Assembly (NCBI GenBank): GCA_910586955.1
Contig: CAJUMM010000083.1
Span: forward strand, 1-11,078
DNA from: an uncultured Lachnospiraceae bacterium
Lineage (GTDB): Bacteria; Bacillota; Clostridia; Lachnospirales; Lachnospiraceae
Reading direction: 5' to 3'
DNA length: 11,078 nucleotides
Every line of letters starts with the position of its first letter. The stretch's first letter is position 1. Below the pieces are notes generated by a model that saw only the letters and a list, made by a program, of their open reading frames with translations, did no database searches and had not been told where the DNA came from. Below are positions 1-6,020 of the stretch, piece by piece. The position numbers and the translations under genes are program-made.

Positions 1-564
1 TGCAAAAATATACCGTCCGAAATAAGTTTTCGTTAAAATAAAGGTTGCCAAAGCCACAATTCCAATCATCAGCCATACGTCATAGGGCAGCCCCAGAAGC
101 TTCGCCCTGCTGATGGCCTGGAATCCCTTGGGAAAATCGCGAATGGTCTTGGCATTGGAAATAATATAAGACAAGCCTTTAAACACCGAACAGGTAGCCA
201 GCGTGGCAATCAGGGGAAGAACTCTCAGCTTAATCACCACAAAACCGTTAACGGCGCCATTTACCGCTCCCAGAAGGATTCCTGCCGCAACAGCTGCAGG
301 AGCAGGCCAGCCCTGCTGCGTCATAAATGCCGCAACCACGACTCCTATTAAGGAAAGTTCAAATCCAAGAGCCAGATCTACCCCGCCGCCAATCATCAGC
401 ATTCCCATGCCTACGGCTGCGATAACAAAATATGTATTCTGGGCAACAATATTAAAGAGATTTTTCGCCGTCAGAAAATTCGGATTTGCAATGGTAAACA
501 GAATTATCATGGCAGCCAAAACAAAAAGAATAGAATATTTTTTAATATCAATTTTTATTTTCAT
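1..564 (-). CDS. Sugar ABC transporter permease, RbsC/MglC family (partial, C-terminus off the window)
   Basis: This is the membrane channel subunit of a simple-sugar ABC importer. The first 188 residues are visible, against a usual family length of about 310-340, and the frame runs off the left edge. A short basic N-terminus (MKIKIDIKKY) leads into hydrophobic segments at roughly residues 11-27, 45-60, 70-82, 88-112 and 163-178. Family hallmarks are a GGGVDLALG stretch (59-67), equivalent to the usual GGIDLSVG, then KLRVLPLIATLAT (112-124) and YFGRYIFA (181-188). The start is the ATG at 564, preceded by GAGG 9 bases upstream. It lies 13 bases after the ATPase stop, so it is the third gene of the binding protein-ATPase-permease operon. 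The family is clear; the substrate is unknown. Confidence 0.93.
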   Translation of the reverse strand, partial: MKIKIDIKKYSILFVLAAMIILFTIANPNFLTAKNLFNIVAQNTYFVIAAVGMGMLMIGGGVDLALGFELSLIGVVVAAFMTQQGWPAPAAVAAGILLGAVNGAVNGFVVIKLRVLPLIATLATCSVFKGLSYIISNAKTIRDFPKGFQAISRAKLLGLPYDVWLMIGIVALATFILTKTYFGRYIFA

Positions 565-577
565 GATCAACCTCGCT

Positions 578-2050
578 TTATACAGACGCCAACTCCAGAA
601 CCTGTTCCTGGCCAAACTCTTCTTTCTTCAGTTCTCCCCGTATCCGGCCTTCCGCCAGAACCAGAATGCGGTCCGACATTCCCAAAAGTTCCGGCATTTC
701 CGAGGAAATCATAATAATGGACTTTCCGTCCCCCGCCAGTTCCGTCATAATCTGGTAAATCTCATGCTTGGCCCCCACATCAATTCCCCTGGTAGGCTCA
801 TCAAAGATGAAAATTTCAGACTGAGCAGCCAGCGCCCTGGCAATCACCACCTTCTGCTGATTGCCGCCGGACAGGGTACTCACTGAATGCTCCAGAGAAG
901 ACGCCTTGATCATAAGCTTCTTGCTATAATCCTCCAAAAGGGCCCGCTCCTTCTTCCTGCTGATAACGATTCCTCCCGAGATTCTTTTCAGAGCAGACAG
1001 CACCAGATTAAAGGCAATGCTTTTTTTCTGAAGGCAGCCCTGGTTTCTCCGATCTTCCGGAATAAGGCATATACCGCACCGGAGAGCCTTATCCGGACCG
1101 GAAATTACTACCTCTTTTCCTTGAACCAGGATCTTCCCGGAATGAATCTTCGCACTTCCCGAAAGCAGTTCCGCCAGCTCCGTCCTTCCGGCTCCCACCA
1201 GGCCGCCCAGGCCCAGAATCTCTCCCTTATGCAGTTTAAAACTGATATCCGCATCCCCGTTTCCGTACACGTTCTTAAGCTCCAGAATTACTTCCCCGGC
1301 CTGGATTTTGTGGACAGGATAGACGTCGTTCAATTCCCTGCCAACCATGAGGGAAATCAGTTCCTTTCTGTTCGTCTCCCGGGTCCGAAGGGTCTTGACA
1401 TAAGTTCCGTCCCGAAATACGGATACCCGGTCCGAAATTTCAAACAGCTCCTGAAGACGATGAGAAATGTAAATAATTGTAATCCCCTGGGCTTTCAGTT
1501 CTTTTACAATCCCAAATAAAACTTCCACCTCTTTTACGGAGAGAGGCGCCGTAGGTTCATCCATTATCAGAAGCTTCACTTCCCTGGACAGAGCCTTTAA
1601 AATTTCCACAATCTGCTTTTTGGCGGGACTTAAATTCCGGACCGTTTCTCCAGGATCCAGATCCATGTGAAACCTTCGGATCAATTCTGCCGCTCTTAAG
1701 TTCAAATCCTTCCGATTAATCAGGTGTCCCTTTCTCTCACTGATAAAGATATTGTCTGCTACGCTCATGGCATCAATAAGGCTAAATTCCTGGTAAATCA
1801 CTCCGATTCCCAGCTTCTGCGCCTGTGCAGGCGTCAATTTGCCATAAGACTTCCCCTCAAAGCAGATGGTTCCCCGGTCCGGATACTCCGCCCCGGTGAT
1901 CATTTTAATCATAGTAGATTTCCCGGCGCCGTTTTCTCCCAGGAGGGCATGGATCTCCCCTCTCTCTACCTCCAGGGATACTTCATTTAACGCCAGAACC
2001 CCCGGATAGGCTTTTACAATTCCCTCCAGCGACAATATGATATCTGCCAT
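578..2050 (-). CDS. Sugar ABC transporter ATP-binding protein, RbsA/MglA type with two ATPase domains
   Basis: This cytoplasmic ATPase powers sugar import through the adjacent permease. At 490 residues it has the normal length of the double-domain RbsA/MglA/XylG family. Domain 1 has Walker A GENGAGKST (38-46), a Q-loop glutamine at 87, a degenerate signature LSPAKKQ (140-146), Walker B LLIMDEPTA (160-168) and H-loop His197. Domain 2 has a degenerate Walker A GLVGAGRT (283-290), a canonical signature LSGGNQQK (393-400), Walker B IFIFDEPT (413-420), and ISSE where the H-loop histidine would be. This split of one canonical and one degenerate half in each site is typical of the family, not damage. 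ATG is preceded by AGGGAG at about 8 bases. The gene follows the binding-protein gene after a hairpin-bearing gap of 97 bases. The family is certain; the sugar is not. Confidence 0.96.
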   Translation of the reverse strand: MADIILSLEGIVKAYPGVLALNEVSLEVERGEIHALLGENGAGKSTMIKMITGAEYPDRGTICFEGKSYGKLTPAQAQKLGIGVIYQEFSLIDAMSVADNIFISERKGHLINRKDLNLRAAELIRRFHMDLDPGETVRNLSPAKKQIVEILKALSREVKLLIMDEPTAPLSVKEVEVLFGIVKELKAQGITIIYISHRLQELFEISDRVSVFRDGTYVKTLRTRETNRKELISLMVGRELNDVYPVHKIQAGEVILELKNVYGNGDADISFKLHKGEILGLGGLVGAGRTELAELLSGSAKIHSGKILVQGKEVVISGPDKALRCGICLIPEDRRNQGCLQKKSIAFNLVLSALKRISGGIVISRKKERALLEDYSKKLMIKASSLEHSVSTLSGGNQQKVVIARALAAQSEIFIFDEPTRGIDVGAKHEIYQIMTELAGDGKSIIMISSEMPELLGMSDRILVLAEGRIRGELKKEEFGQEQVLELASV

Positions 2051-2088
2051 AGCTTTTCTCCCTATTTTCCCTTCTATAAATTTAGAAA

Positions 2089-2123
2089 ACCGGGGAGCAT
2101 GGTGATGTAATATACTCCCCGGT
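2089..2123 (-). promoter_or_regulatory. Intercistronic hairpin between binding-protein and ATPase genes
   Basis: There is a perfect 9-bp inverted repeat, ACCGGGGAG (2089-2097) and CTCCCCGGT (2115-2123), around a 17-base loop. Read on the minus-strand transcript, the stem ends in GGTTTTC followed by an A/T-rich stretch, so it resembles a weak intrinsic terminator. It begins 24 bases after the binding-protein stop and ends 38 bases before the ATPase ATG. In transporter operons of this class such hairpins usually act as leaky terminators or 3'-end stabilisers that keep the binding protein in excess over the membrane subunits. That role is inferred here. Confidence 0.65.
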
Positions 2124-2147
2124 CTATCACATGGCAGTCTTCCGCTT

Positions 2148-3299
2148 CTATTTGCAATCTATCAAAGTACCGCTTTCCTGGGCGCAGGGCACATCCACCC
2201 GCTCTCCGTTTTCTGCGCTTACCATGGTCAGCGGATCCCAAATTACTCCTGAAACTTCACCTGCAAGAATTTTTCCCGCATTGTCTACGCAGGCCGCCGC
2301 AATATCACCGGAGCCGAAGGCAACCGCCCCTCTTACCACTCCGTTGCCTGTGGAAGAATCACAGATAGCCGCCGCCTCTGCGTCAAATACGGAAACTCCG
2401 AAGCATCCCATCTCGTCCAGATTCTCAACTGTACCTCCTTTGGCATAGTCATCCATAATAGCCTGAGAAGCTCCCATGGCTGCATCCGTATCCGTTCCGA
2501 TCACTGCCTTGACCTCCGGATTGGATAAAAGAATATTTTCCATGGCAACCTGCCCGTCCTGGAAATAGCGGGCTTCTGTTTCTACGGAAATGGTCACTGC
2601 CGGACAGTAAATGGGATTCTCTACCCGGTCAGCCTCATCCACCACATTCTGATCCTTATCTACATATTCCCCATCTGCATTTTTCAAATAGGGCTCTGTA
2701 ATCATCTTAAATCCATTGATTCTCTGCACATATTCCGGTGTGGTGGTATTTTCCAAAATAGCAAGTCCAATGCTTCCATCCTCTGCTTCCGGGAAAGTCT
2801 CTTCCACCCAGTTCTTTACCATCAGCGCACAATACTCTCCGCTGGTAAACTGATCAATAATCTCCTGAGCTGTTACATACTCCGGTTCAAAAGGTGTTCC
2901 TGCAGAATAGACAATCACGCCTTCCCGGATGGCTTCCTCTAAGACATCACTCAGGCTGGCTGCCTCCAGAGGCATAACCAGAATAAATTTAGCCCCCATC
3001 TGCACAAAGTTCTGGATCTGGTTAATCTGCGTATTGGGATCATTATCTGCTCCGGCCACCTGCACATCATATTCCTTGCCATACTCTGCCTGAAAAGCCT
3101 CGGATAAAAGTGCCGCCAGATTATTATCCATGGACTGGAGGCTAAGGGCCAGAATTTCCTTATCTCCTCCGGAAGATTCCGCTTCCCCCTGTGTCTCTTC
3201 CGCTGCCTGGTTCTCCGGTGCAGTCTCTGCCCTCCCGCCGCAGGCAGTTAAGCCTATACTCATTACTGTTACAAGCAATAAAGCCACTACTTTTCGCAT
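2148..3299 (-). CDS. Sugar-binding lipoprotein of an ABC importer (type 1 periplasmic-binding fold)
   Basis: This is the extracytoplasmic substrate-binding lipoprotein of the importer. An N-terminal signal (MRKVV then a hydrophobic core) ends in the lipobox LTAC (residues 17-20 from this start), so the mature protein begins with a lipid-modified Cys20. A Ser/Glu-rich linker follows, then a Peripla_BP_4-like domain with GADNDPNTQINQIQNF (83-98), a segment ending VMPLEAAS and VIGTDTDAAMGASQA (266-280). The frame can start at a GTG two codons upstream, but that leaves only two bases after the AAAGGGG ribosome site. ATG at 3299 gives 8 bases, so I chose it (383 residues). Seven cysteines besides the lipidated one, including two within 11 residues of the C-terminus, are rather many for an exported protein. 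The ligand cannot be predicted. Confidence 0.93.
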   Translation of the reverse strand: MRKVVALLLVTVMSIGLTACGGRAETAPENQAAEETQGEAESSGGDKEILALSLQSMDNNLAALLSEAFQAEYGKEYDVQVAGADNDPNTQINQIQNFVQMGAKFILVMPLEAASLSDVLEEAIREGVIVYSAGTPFEPEYVTAQEIIDQFTSGEYCALMVKNWVEETFPEAEDGSIGLAILENTTTPEYVQRINGFKMITEPYLKNADGEYVDKDQNVVDEADRVENPIYCPAVTISVETEARYFQDGQVAMENILLSNPEVKAVIGTDTDAAMGASQAIMDDYAKGGTVENLDEMGCFGVSVFDAEAAAICDSSTGNGVVRGAVAFGSGDIAAACVDNAGKILAGEVSGVIWDPLTMVSAENGERVDVPCAQESGTLIDCK

Positions 3300-3360
3300 A
3301 AACACTTCCCCTTTCCAATCTGTTCGTTTTATTACCTTGAAAATTCATTTTAAGAAAATA

Positions 3361-3372
3361 GTTTTGCAAAAC
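3361..3372. promoter_or_regulatory. Candidate operator: perfect 12-bp palindrome in the transporter leader
   Basis: GTTTTGCAAAAC is its own reverse complement. It lies about 9-20 bases after the expected transcription start of the transporter operon (start predicted near 3380). A protein bound here would block early elongation, so it is a candidate operator for the divergently encoded ROK regulator or for a LacI-type repressor encoded elsewhere. It does not match the CcpA cre consensus as I know it. Binding is inferred only from symmetry and position. Confidence 0.45.
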
Positions 3373-3386
3373 ATCTTTCTAAAAGT

Positions 3387-3415
3387 ATTATACAAAATTA
3401 AAATTGCACTTACAA
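3387..3415 (-). promoter_or_regulatory. Sigma-A-like promoter of the sugar transporter operon
   Basis: On the minus strand a -35 box TTGTAA (3410-3415, 4 of 6 consensus bases) and a perfect -10 box TATAAT (3387-3392) are separated by exactly 17 bases. The start of transcription should be near 3380, giving a leader of about 80 bases before the ATG at 3299. The perfect -10 with a weaker -35 would suit a promoter controlled by a repressor or activator. Confidence 0.75.
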
Positions 3416-3428
3416 TCGTACTTTTTAC

Positions 3429-3449
3429 CAAAAATAAATTTTATTTTTG
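3429..3449. promoter_or_regulatory. Candidate operator: perfect inverted repeat between the divergent promoters
   Basis: Arms CAAAAATAAA (3429-3438) and TTTATTTTTG (3440-3449) are perfect reverse complements around a single central T. The element lies 13 bases upstream of the transporter -35 box and 14 bases upstream of the regulator -35 box, so it is nearly centred between the two promoters. A/T-rich inverted repeats are known ROK operators, for example the NagC/Mlc boxes of enterobacteria, but the arms here are arranged differently. It is the most likely binding site for the adjacent regulator. Because the region is very A/T-rich, chance symmetry or an UP-element-like role are alternatives. 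Confidence 0.5.
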
Positions 3450-3463
3450 TTCAAATCGCTGAA

Positions 3464-3492
3464 TTGACGTGGTATTTCATTTCTGATACGAT
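3464..3492 (+). promoter_or_regulatory. Extended -10 sigma-A-like promoter of the ROK regulator gene
   Basis: TTGACG (3464-3469, 5 of 6) is followed after exactly 17 bases by TACGAT (3487-3492, 4 of 6), with a TGA just upstream of the -10 that makes an extended -10 element. Transcription should start near 3499, giving a leader of about 34 bases before the ATG at 3533. This makes the in-frame TTG at 3512, only about 13 bases from the predicted start and without a ribosome site, an unlikely initiation codon. Confidence 0.65.
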
Positions 3493-3532
3493 TGATTTAC
3501 TACAATGAACTTTGGGGAAGTATAGAAAAATT

Positions 3533-4687
3533 ATGAACTCAAATATTACTACCAGCGTAGATCTCCGCTTGACAAACAGAAGTAATATCTTTTCTGCTGT
3601 ATACCGTTTAAGAAGCACCTCCAAGCAATCCTTAACCCAGGAACTTAAACTTAGTATGCCCACAATCACACACGGCTTAAAGGAAATGGAAGCTCTAAAC
3701 CTGATTCACTATGGCGGACTCTTCGATTCCACCGGGGGGCGCAAAGCACAGATAATCTGCTTTTCTCCCAACGCACGGATTGCGGTCGGAATTGAACTGT
3801 TAAATGAACATGCTCGTATTGTTGCCATAGATCTCTATGGCAATATTCTTCAGGAAAGCATTTATGATCACACCCTCGCTTCCGACCACGCCTATTTTAA
3901 AAATTTTTGTATCTATGTAAACAATTTTATAGAAAACCTTCCTTATCCCCACGATCAGATTCTGGGCATTATGATTGCCGTACAGGGCCTTGTATCCCCG
4001 GAGGGCACTCATCTGACTTACAATAAAATTTATCCTTCCTGCGATTTTGATCTTTCCACCTTCCAGCAGTACATTAGTCTGCCTTGTCTGCTGGTTCACG
4101 ACTCGGAAGCCTCCGCTTTCGCTGAAATGTGGACTCATCCCAACTTGCGGAATATGGTATATTTGGCATTAAACCGCAATTTCGGCGGGGTTCTGATGTT
4201 GGAAAGAAAAATCCATCAGGGAAAGGAACTGGTCAGCAGCGTAATTGAACACATGTGCCTCTCCCCCGACGGCCCCTTATGTTACTGCGGCAGGCGCGGC
4301 TGTGTGGAGACCTTTTGTTCTGCAAATGCACTCCAGAAACAGGCCGGGTGCTCTCTGGAAGACTTTTTCGGAAAAATACGCCGCAGAGAACCTGCAGCGT
4401 TGGAAATCTGGCATACCTTTTTAAAAAATCTGGCATTAACCATCAACAATATCCGTATGCTAATTGACTGCGATTTTATTTTAGGCGGGTATCTGCAGCC
4501 TTACCTGACCCAGGAGGATCTTGTCCTGCTCTCCGGTTATGTGAGAGAAGGCTGTGCCTTTTCCACACAGCAATTCAAGCCCTACAAAAGCAACTGCGGC
4601 CCCAAAGCCGCCTCTCTCGGCGCTGCCCTCTTTCTGGTCAGCCGTTTTCTGCAGGATACCGGATTTAATATGGACGCCCTGCAATAA
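3533..4687 (+). CDS. ROK-family transcriptional regulator (Mlc/NagC/XylR type)
   Basis: This is a DNA-binding regulator with an N-terminal winged helix (about residues 12-60, with TSKQSLTQELKLSMPTITHG as the likely recognition region) fused to a ROK sugar-kinase-like domain, 384 residues in all. The ROK zinc site is intact: His240, Cys250, Cys252 and Cys257 (PLCYCGRRGCVE). The kinase phosphate loop is lost (ELLNE instead of D-x-G-G-T), as expected for a regulator. The sugar-binding E-x-G-H motif reads VIEH (237-240), so the usual glutamate is valine, and the ROK signature has Asn216 and Val220 where glycines are normal. The catalytic-position Asp190 remains (VHDSEAS). ATG at 3533 is chosen for its leader length and the upstream GGGGAAG; a TTG at 3512 would add seven residues. 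It is divergent from the transporter operon and probably controls it. The effector is unknown. Confidence 0.9.
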   Translation: MNSNITTSVDLRLTNRSNIFSAVYRLRSTSKQSLTQELKLSMPTITHGLKEMEALNLIHYGGLFDSTGGRKAQIICFSPNARIAVGIELLNEHARIVAIDLYGNILQESIYDHTLASDHAYFKNFCIYVNNFIENLPYPHDQILGIMIAVQGLVSPEGTHLTYNKIYPSCDFDLSTFQQYISLPCLLVHDSEASAFAEMWTHPNLRNMVYLALNRNFGGVLMLERKIHQGKELVSSVIEHMCLSPDGPLCYCGRRGCVETFCSANALQKQAGCSLEDFFGKIRRREPAALEIWHTFLKNLALTINNIRMLIDCDFILGGYLQPYLTQEDLVLLSGYVREGCAFSTQQFKPYKSNCGPKAASLGAALFLVSRFLQDTGFNMDALQ

Positions 4688-4688
4688 C

Positions 4689-4732
4689 AAAACAGGCAAA
4701 GGGCGCTCTCCTGCGTCTTTTGCCTGTTTTTT
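4689..4732. terminator. Shared terminator between convergent regulator and ribosomal operons
   Basis: AAAACAGGCAAA (4689-4700) pairs perfectly with TTTGCCTGTTTT (4719-4730). On the plus strand five more pairs (two of them G-U) extend the stem inward to an 8-base loop, and six T residues (4727-4732) follow. It starts one base after the regulator stop. Read from the minus strand, the 12-bp core is followed by TTTTGTTATT, so it should also end the ribosomal operon 16 bases after the infA stop. Confidence 0.88.
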
Positions 4733-4747
4733 GAATTACCTTCTATT

Positions 4748-4966
4748 TTATTTATCCCTCCAGATGATCCTTCCCTTGGACAGATCGTAGGGGGACATCT
4801 CAATGGTTACCTTATCCCCCGGAAGAATCCGGATAAAATTCATGCGGAGCTTTCCGCTGATATGGGCAAGTACCTGATGGCCGTTCTCTAACTCCACCTG
4901 GAACATGGCGTTGGGCAGCTTCTCCACTACGGTTCCTTCAATTTCAATAACATCTGCTTTTGACAT
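4748..4966 (-). CDS. infA: Translation initiation factor IF-1
   Basis: IF-1 binds the A site of the 30S subunit during initiation and assists IF-2 and IF-3. The product is 72 residues, the standard bacterial length, with one S1/OB-fold domain. It opens with MSKADVIEIEGTVVEKLPNA and carries the family segments FQVELENGH (22-30) and LAHISGKLRMNFIRILPGD (33-51), ending in a basic RIIWRDK tail. ATG is preceded by GGAGG at 5 bases. It starts 18 bases after the stop of the KOW-domain gene and is the last gene of the operon here. In most Firmicutes rpmJ and rpsM follow infA, but here a terminator and a convergent gene follow instead. Confidence 0.98.
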   Translation of the reverse strand: MSKADVIEIEGTVVEKLPNAMFQVELENGHQVLAHISGKLRMNFIRILPGDKVTIEMSPYDLSKGRIIWRDK

Positions 4967-4984
4967 TTCTTTCCTCCACTTTGA

Positions 4985-5254
4985 TCAGATTTCTGGCTCT
5001 GCGGGCCCGGCCTGGTACCGGCGGATTGCCCGCTTGATATCGTCGTCGTGAATCTTTTCCGGATCCCAGTTTTCCCGGTTCCGGCAGATCACCTGAATAT
5101 GCTTCTGTTTTTTTTTCTTTGGCTTCGCCAGGGTTTTCCTGGTTCCGTCCACCAAGTATACATATTCCCCTTCTGTTTTTCCTATGAGGTACAGGCATCC
5201 TTTATCATGCCCTGCTTTGGATCTGGCAAACATGCCCGGTTCAATCTTTTCCAT
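4985..5254 (-). CDS. KOW-domain RNA-binding protein (L14e/L6e/L27e-like) of the map-infA interval
   Basis: A small basic protein of 89 residues with a KOW/SH3-like N-terminal half: EPGMFARSKAGHDKGCLYLI (5-24), then YVYLVDGTRKTLAKPKKKKQKHIQ. It belongs to a family that sits between map and infA in many Firmicutes (B. subtilis YbzG is the usual comparison) and is thought to bind ribosomal RNA; its role here is inferred from that. The frame can begin at a GTG at 5260, but that codon lies inside the ribosome binding site GTGAGGTG. The ATG at 5254 is the sensible start, with the site overlapping the map stop codon, which implies translational coupling. The lysine run is encoded by nine consecutive A residues (5108-5116 on the complement), and the -1 frame stays open past them. 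Confidence 0.85.
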   Translation of the reverse strand: MEKIEPGMFARSKAGHDKGCLYLIGKTEGEYVYLVDGTRKTLAKPKKKKQKHIQVICRNRENWDPEKIHDDDIKRAIRRYQAGPAEPEI

Positions 5255-5261
5255 GGGCACC

Positions 5262-6017
5262 TCACAGCGACAATGTCAGAATCTCCGGTTCGCCTCCGGT
5301 GATCAGAATCGTATTCTCATAATGGGCGGACAGGGAGCCGTCTTCCGTAACCACGGTCCAGTCATCGTCCAGCCATACCACTTCCCAGCCTCCGGCGTTG
5401 ATCATAGGCTCCACGGCAAGGGTCATTCCCGGTATCAGCTTTACGCCTCTTCTCCGCTGACGGAAGTTGGGAATCTGGGGATCCTCATGGAGGTGTTCCC
5501 CGATGCCGTGGCCCACCAGATCTTCCACCACTCCGTAACCGTAACCGTCTATATAATCGTTCACGGCATTGGAAATCTCGTGGAGATGATGCCCGGCTCT
5601 GGCATACTTGATCCCTTCAAAGAAACTCTGTCTGGTGGCGTCTATAAGCTGCTGCGCTTCCGGACTGATGGTTCCCACTGCGTGGGTCCTGGCAGCGTCG
5701 GAGTGATAGCCCTTGTAAATCAGCCCTGCATCCAGGCTGACAATGTCCCCCTCCTGGAGAATCCGGTCCGCCCTGGGAATCCCATGGACCACCTCGTCGT
5801 TTACGGAAACACAGATGGAAGCGGGAAAGCCGTTGTAATTCAGGAAATTGGGGATGCAGCCCCTCTCCCTTATTAGCCGTTCTCCGTAGCGATCGATATC
5901 CAGCGTAGAAATTCCCGGTTTTACAAAGGCCCCAAGCTCGTTGTGAACCTCCTCCAGCAATTTCCCCGCCGTCCTCATCAAATCAATTTCTCTGGCAGAT
6001 TTAATTGATACTGACAT
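5262..6017 (-). CDS. map: Type I methionine aminopeptidase
   Basis: This enzyme removes the N-terminal methionine from new proteins when the second residue is small. The product has 251 residues, the normal length for the short type Ia form without an N-terminal zinc extension. All five metal ligands are visible in order: Asp96 (SLDAG), Asp107 (HSDAA), His170 (VGHGIG), Glu203 (VEPM) and Glu234 (YENT). Substrate-contacting His78 (VVHGIP) and His177 are also present. ATG lies 3 bases after the adk stop, with an AGGAG site inside the end of adk, so the two are translationally coupled. Its stop overlaps the ribosome site of the following KOW gene. Confidence 0.98.
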   Translation of the reverse strand: MSVSIKSAREIDLMRTAGKLLEEVHNELGAFVKPGISTLDIDRYGERLIRERGCIPNFLNYNGFPASICVSVNDEVVHGIPRADRILQEGDIVSLDAGLIYKGYHSDAARTHAVGTISPEAQQLIDATRQSFFEGIKYARAGHHLHEISNAVNDYIDGYGYGVVEDLVGHGIGEHLHEDPQIPNFRQRRRGVKLIPGMTLAVEPMINAGGWEVVWLDDDWTVVTEDGSLSAHYENTILITGGEPEILTLSL

Positions 6018-6020
6018 AAT

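Noticed and set aside
203..1990. Plus-strand open frames of 227, 210 and 88 codons across the permease and ATPase genes
   Set aside because: They lie antisense to strongly recognised transporter genes, show no family features, and are low-complexity or shadow translations without convincing ribosome sites.
3300..3305. GTG at 3305 as start of the binding lipoprotein
   Set aside because: Only two bases separate it from the AAAGGGG ribosome site, while the ATG two codons later has normal spacing and a standard basic signal-peptide start.
3505..3525. Six-codon frame (MNFGEV) just before the ROK gene, a possible leader peptide
   Set aside because: It has no ribosome binding site, lies almost at the predicted transcription start, has no regulatory codon pattern and no attenuator hairpin follows it.
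3512..3532. TTG at 3512 as start of the ROK gene, adding seven residues
   Set aside because: It lies about 13 bases after the predicted transcription start and has no ribosome site; the ATG at 3533 has GGGGAAG upstream. I cannot exclude the longer form.
5184..5876. 230-codon plus-strand frame opposite map, and similar plus-strand frames opposite adk, secY, rplO, rpsE, rplF, rpsH and rpsN
   Set aside because: All are antisense shadows of conserved genes whose identity and metal or signature residues are unmistakable.
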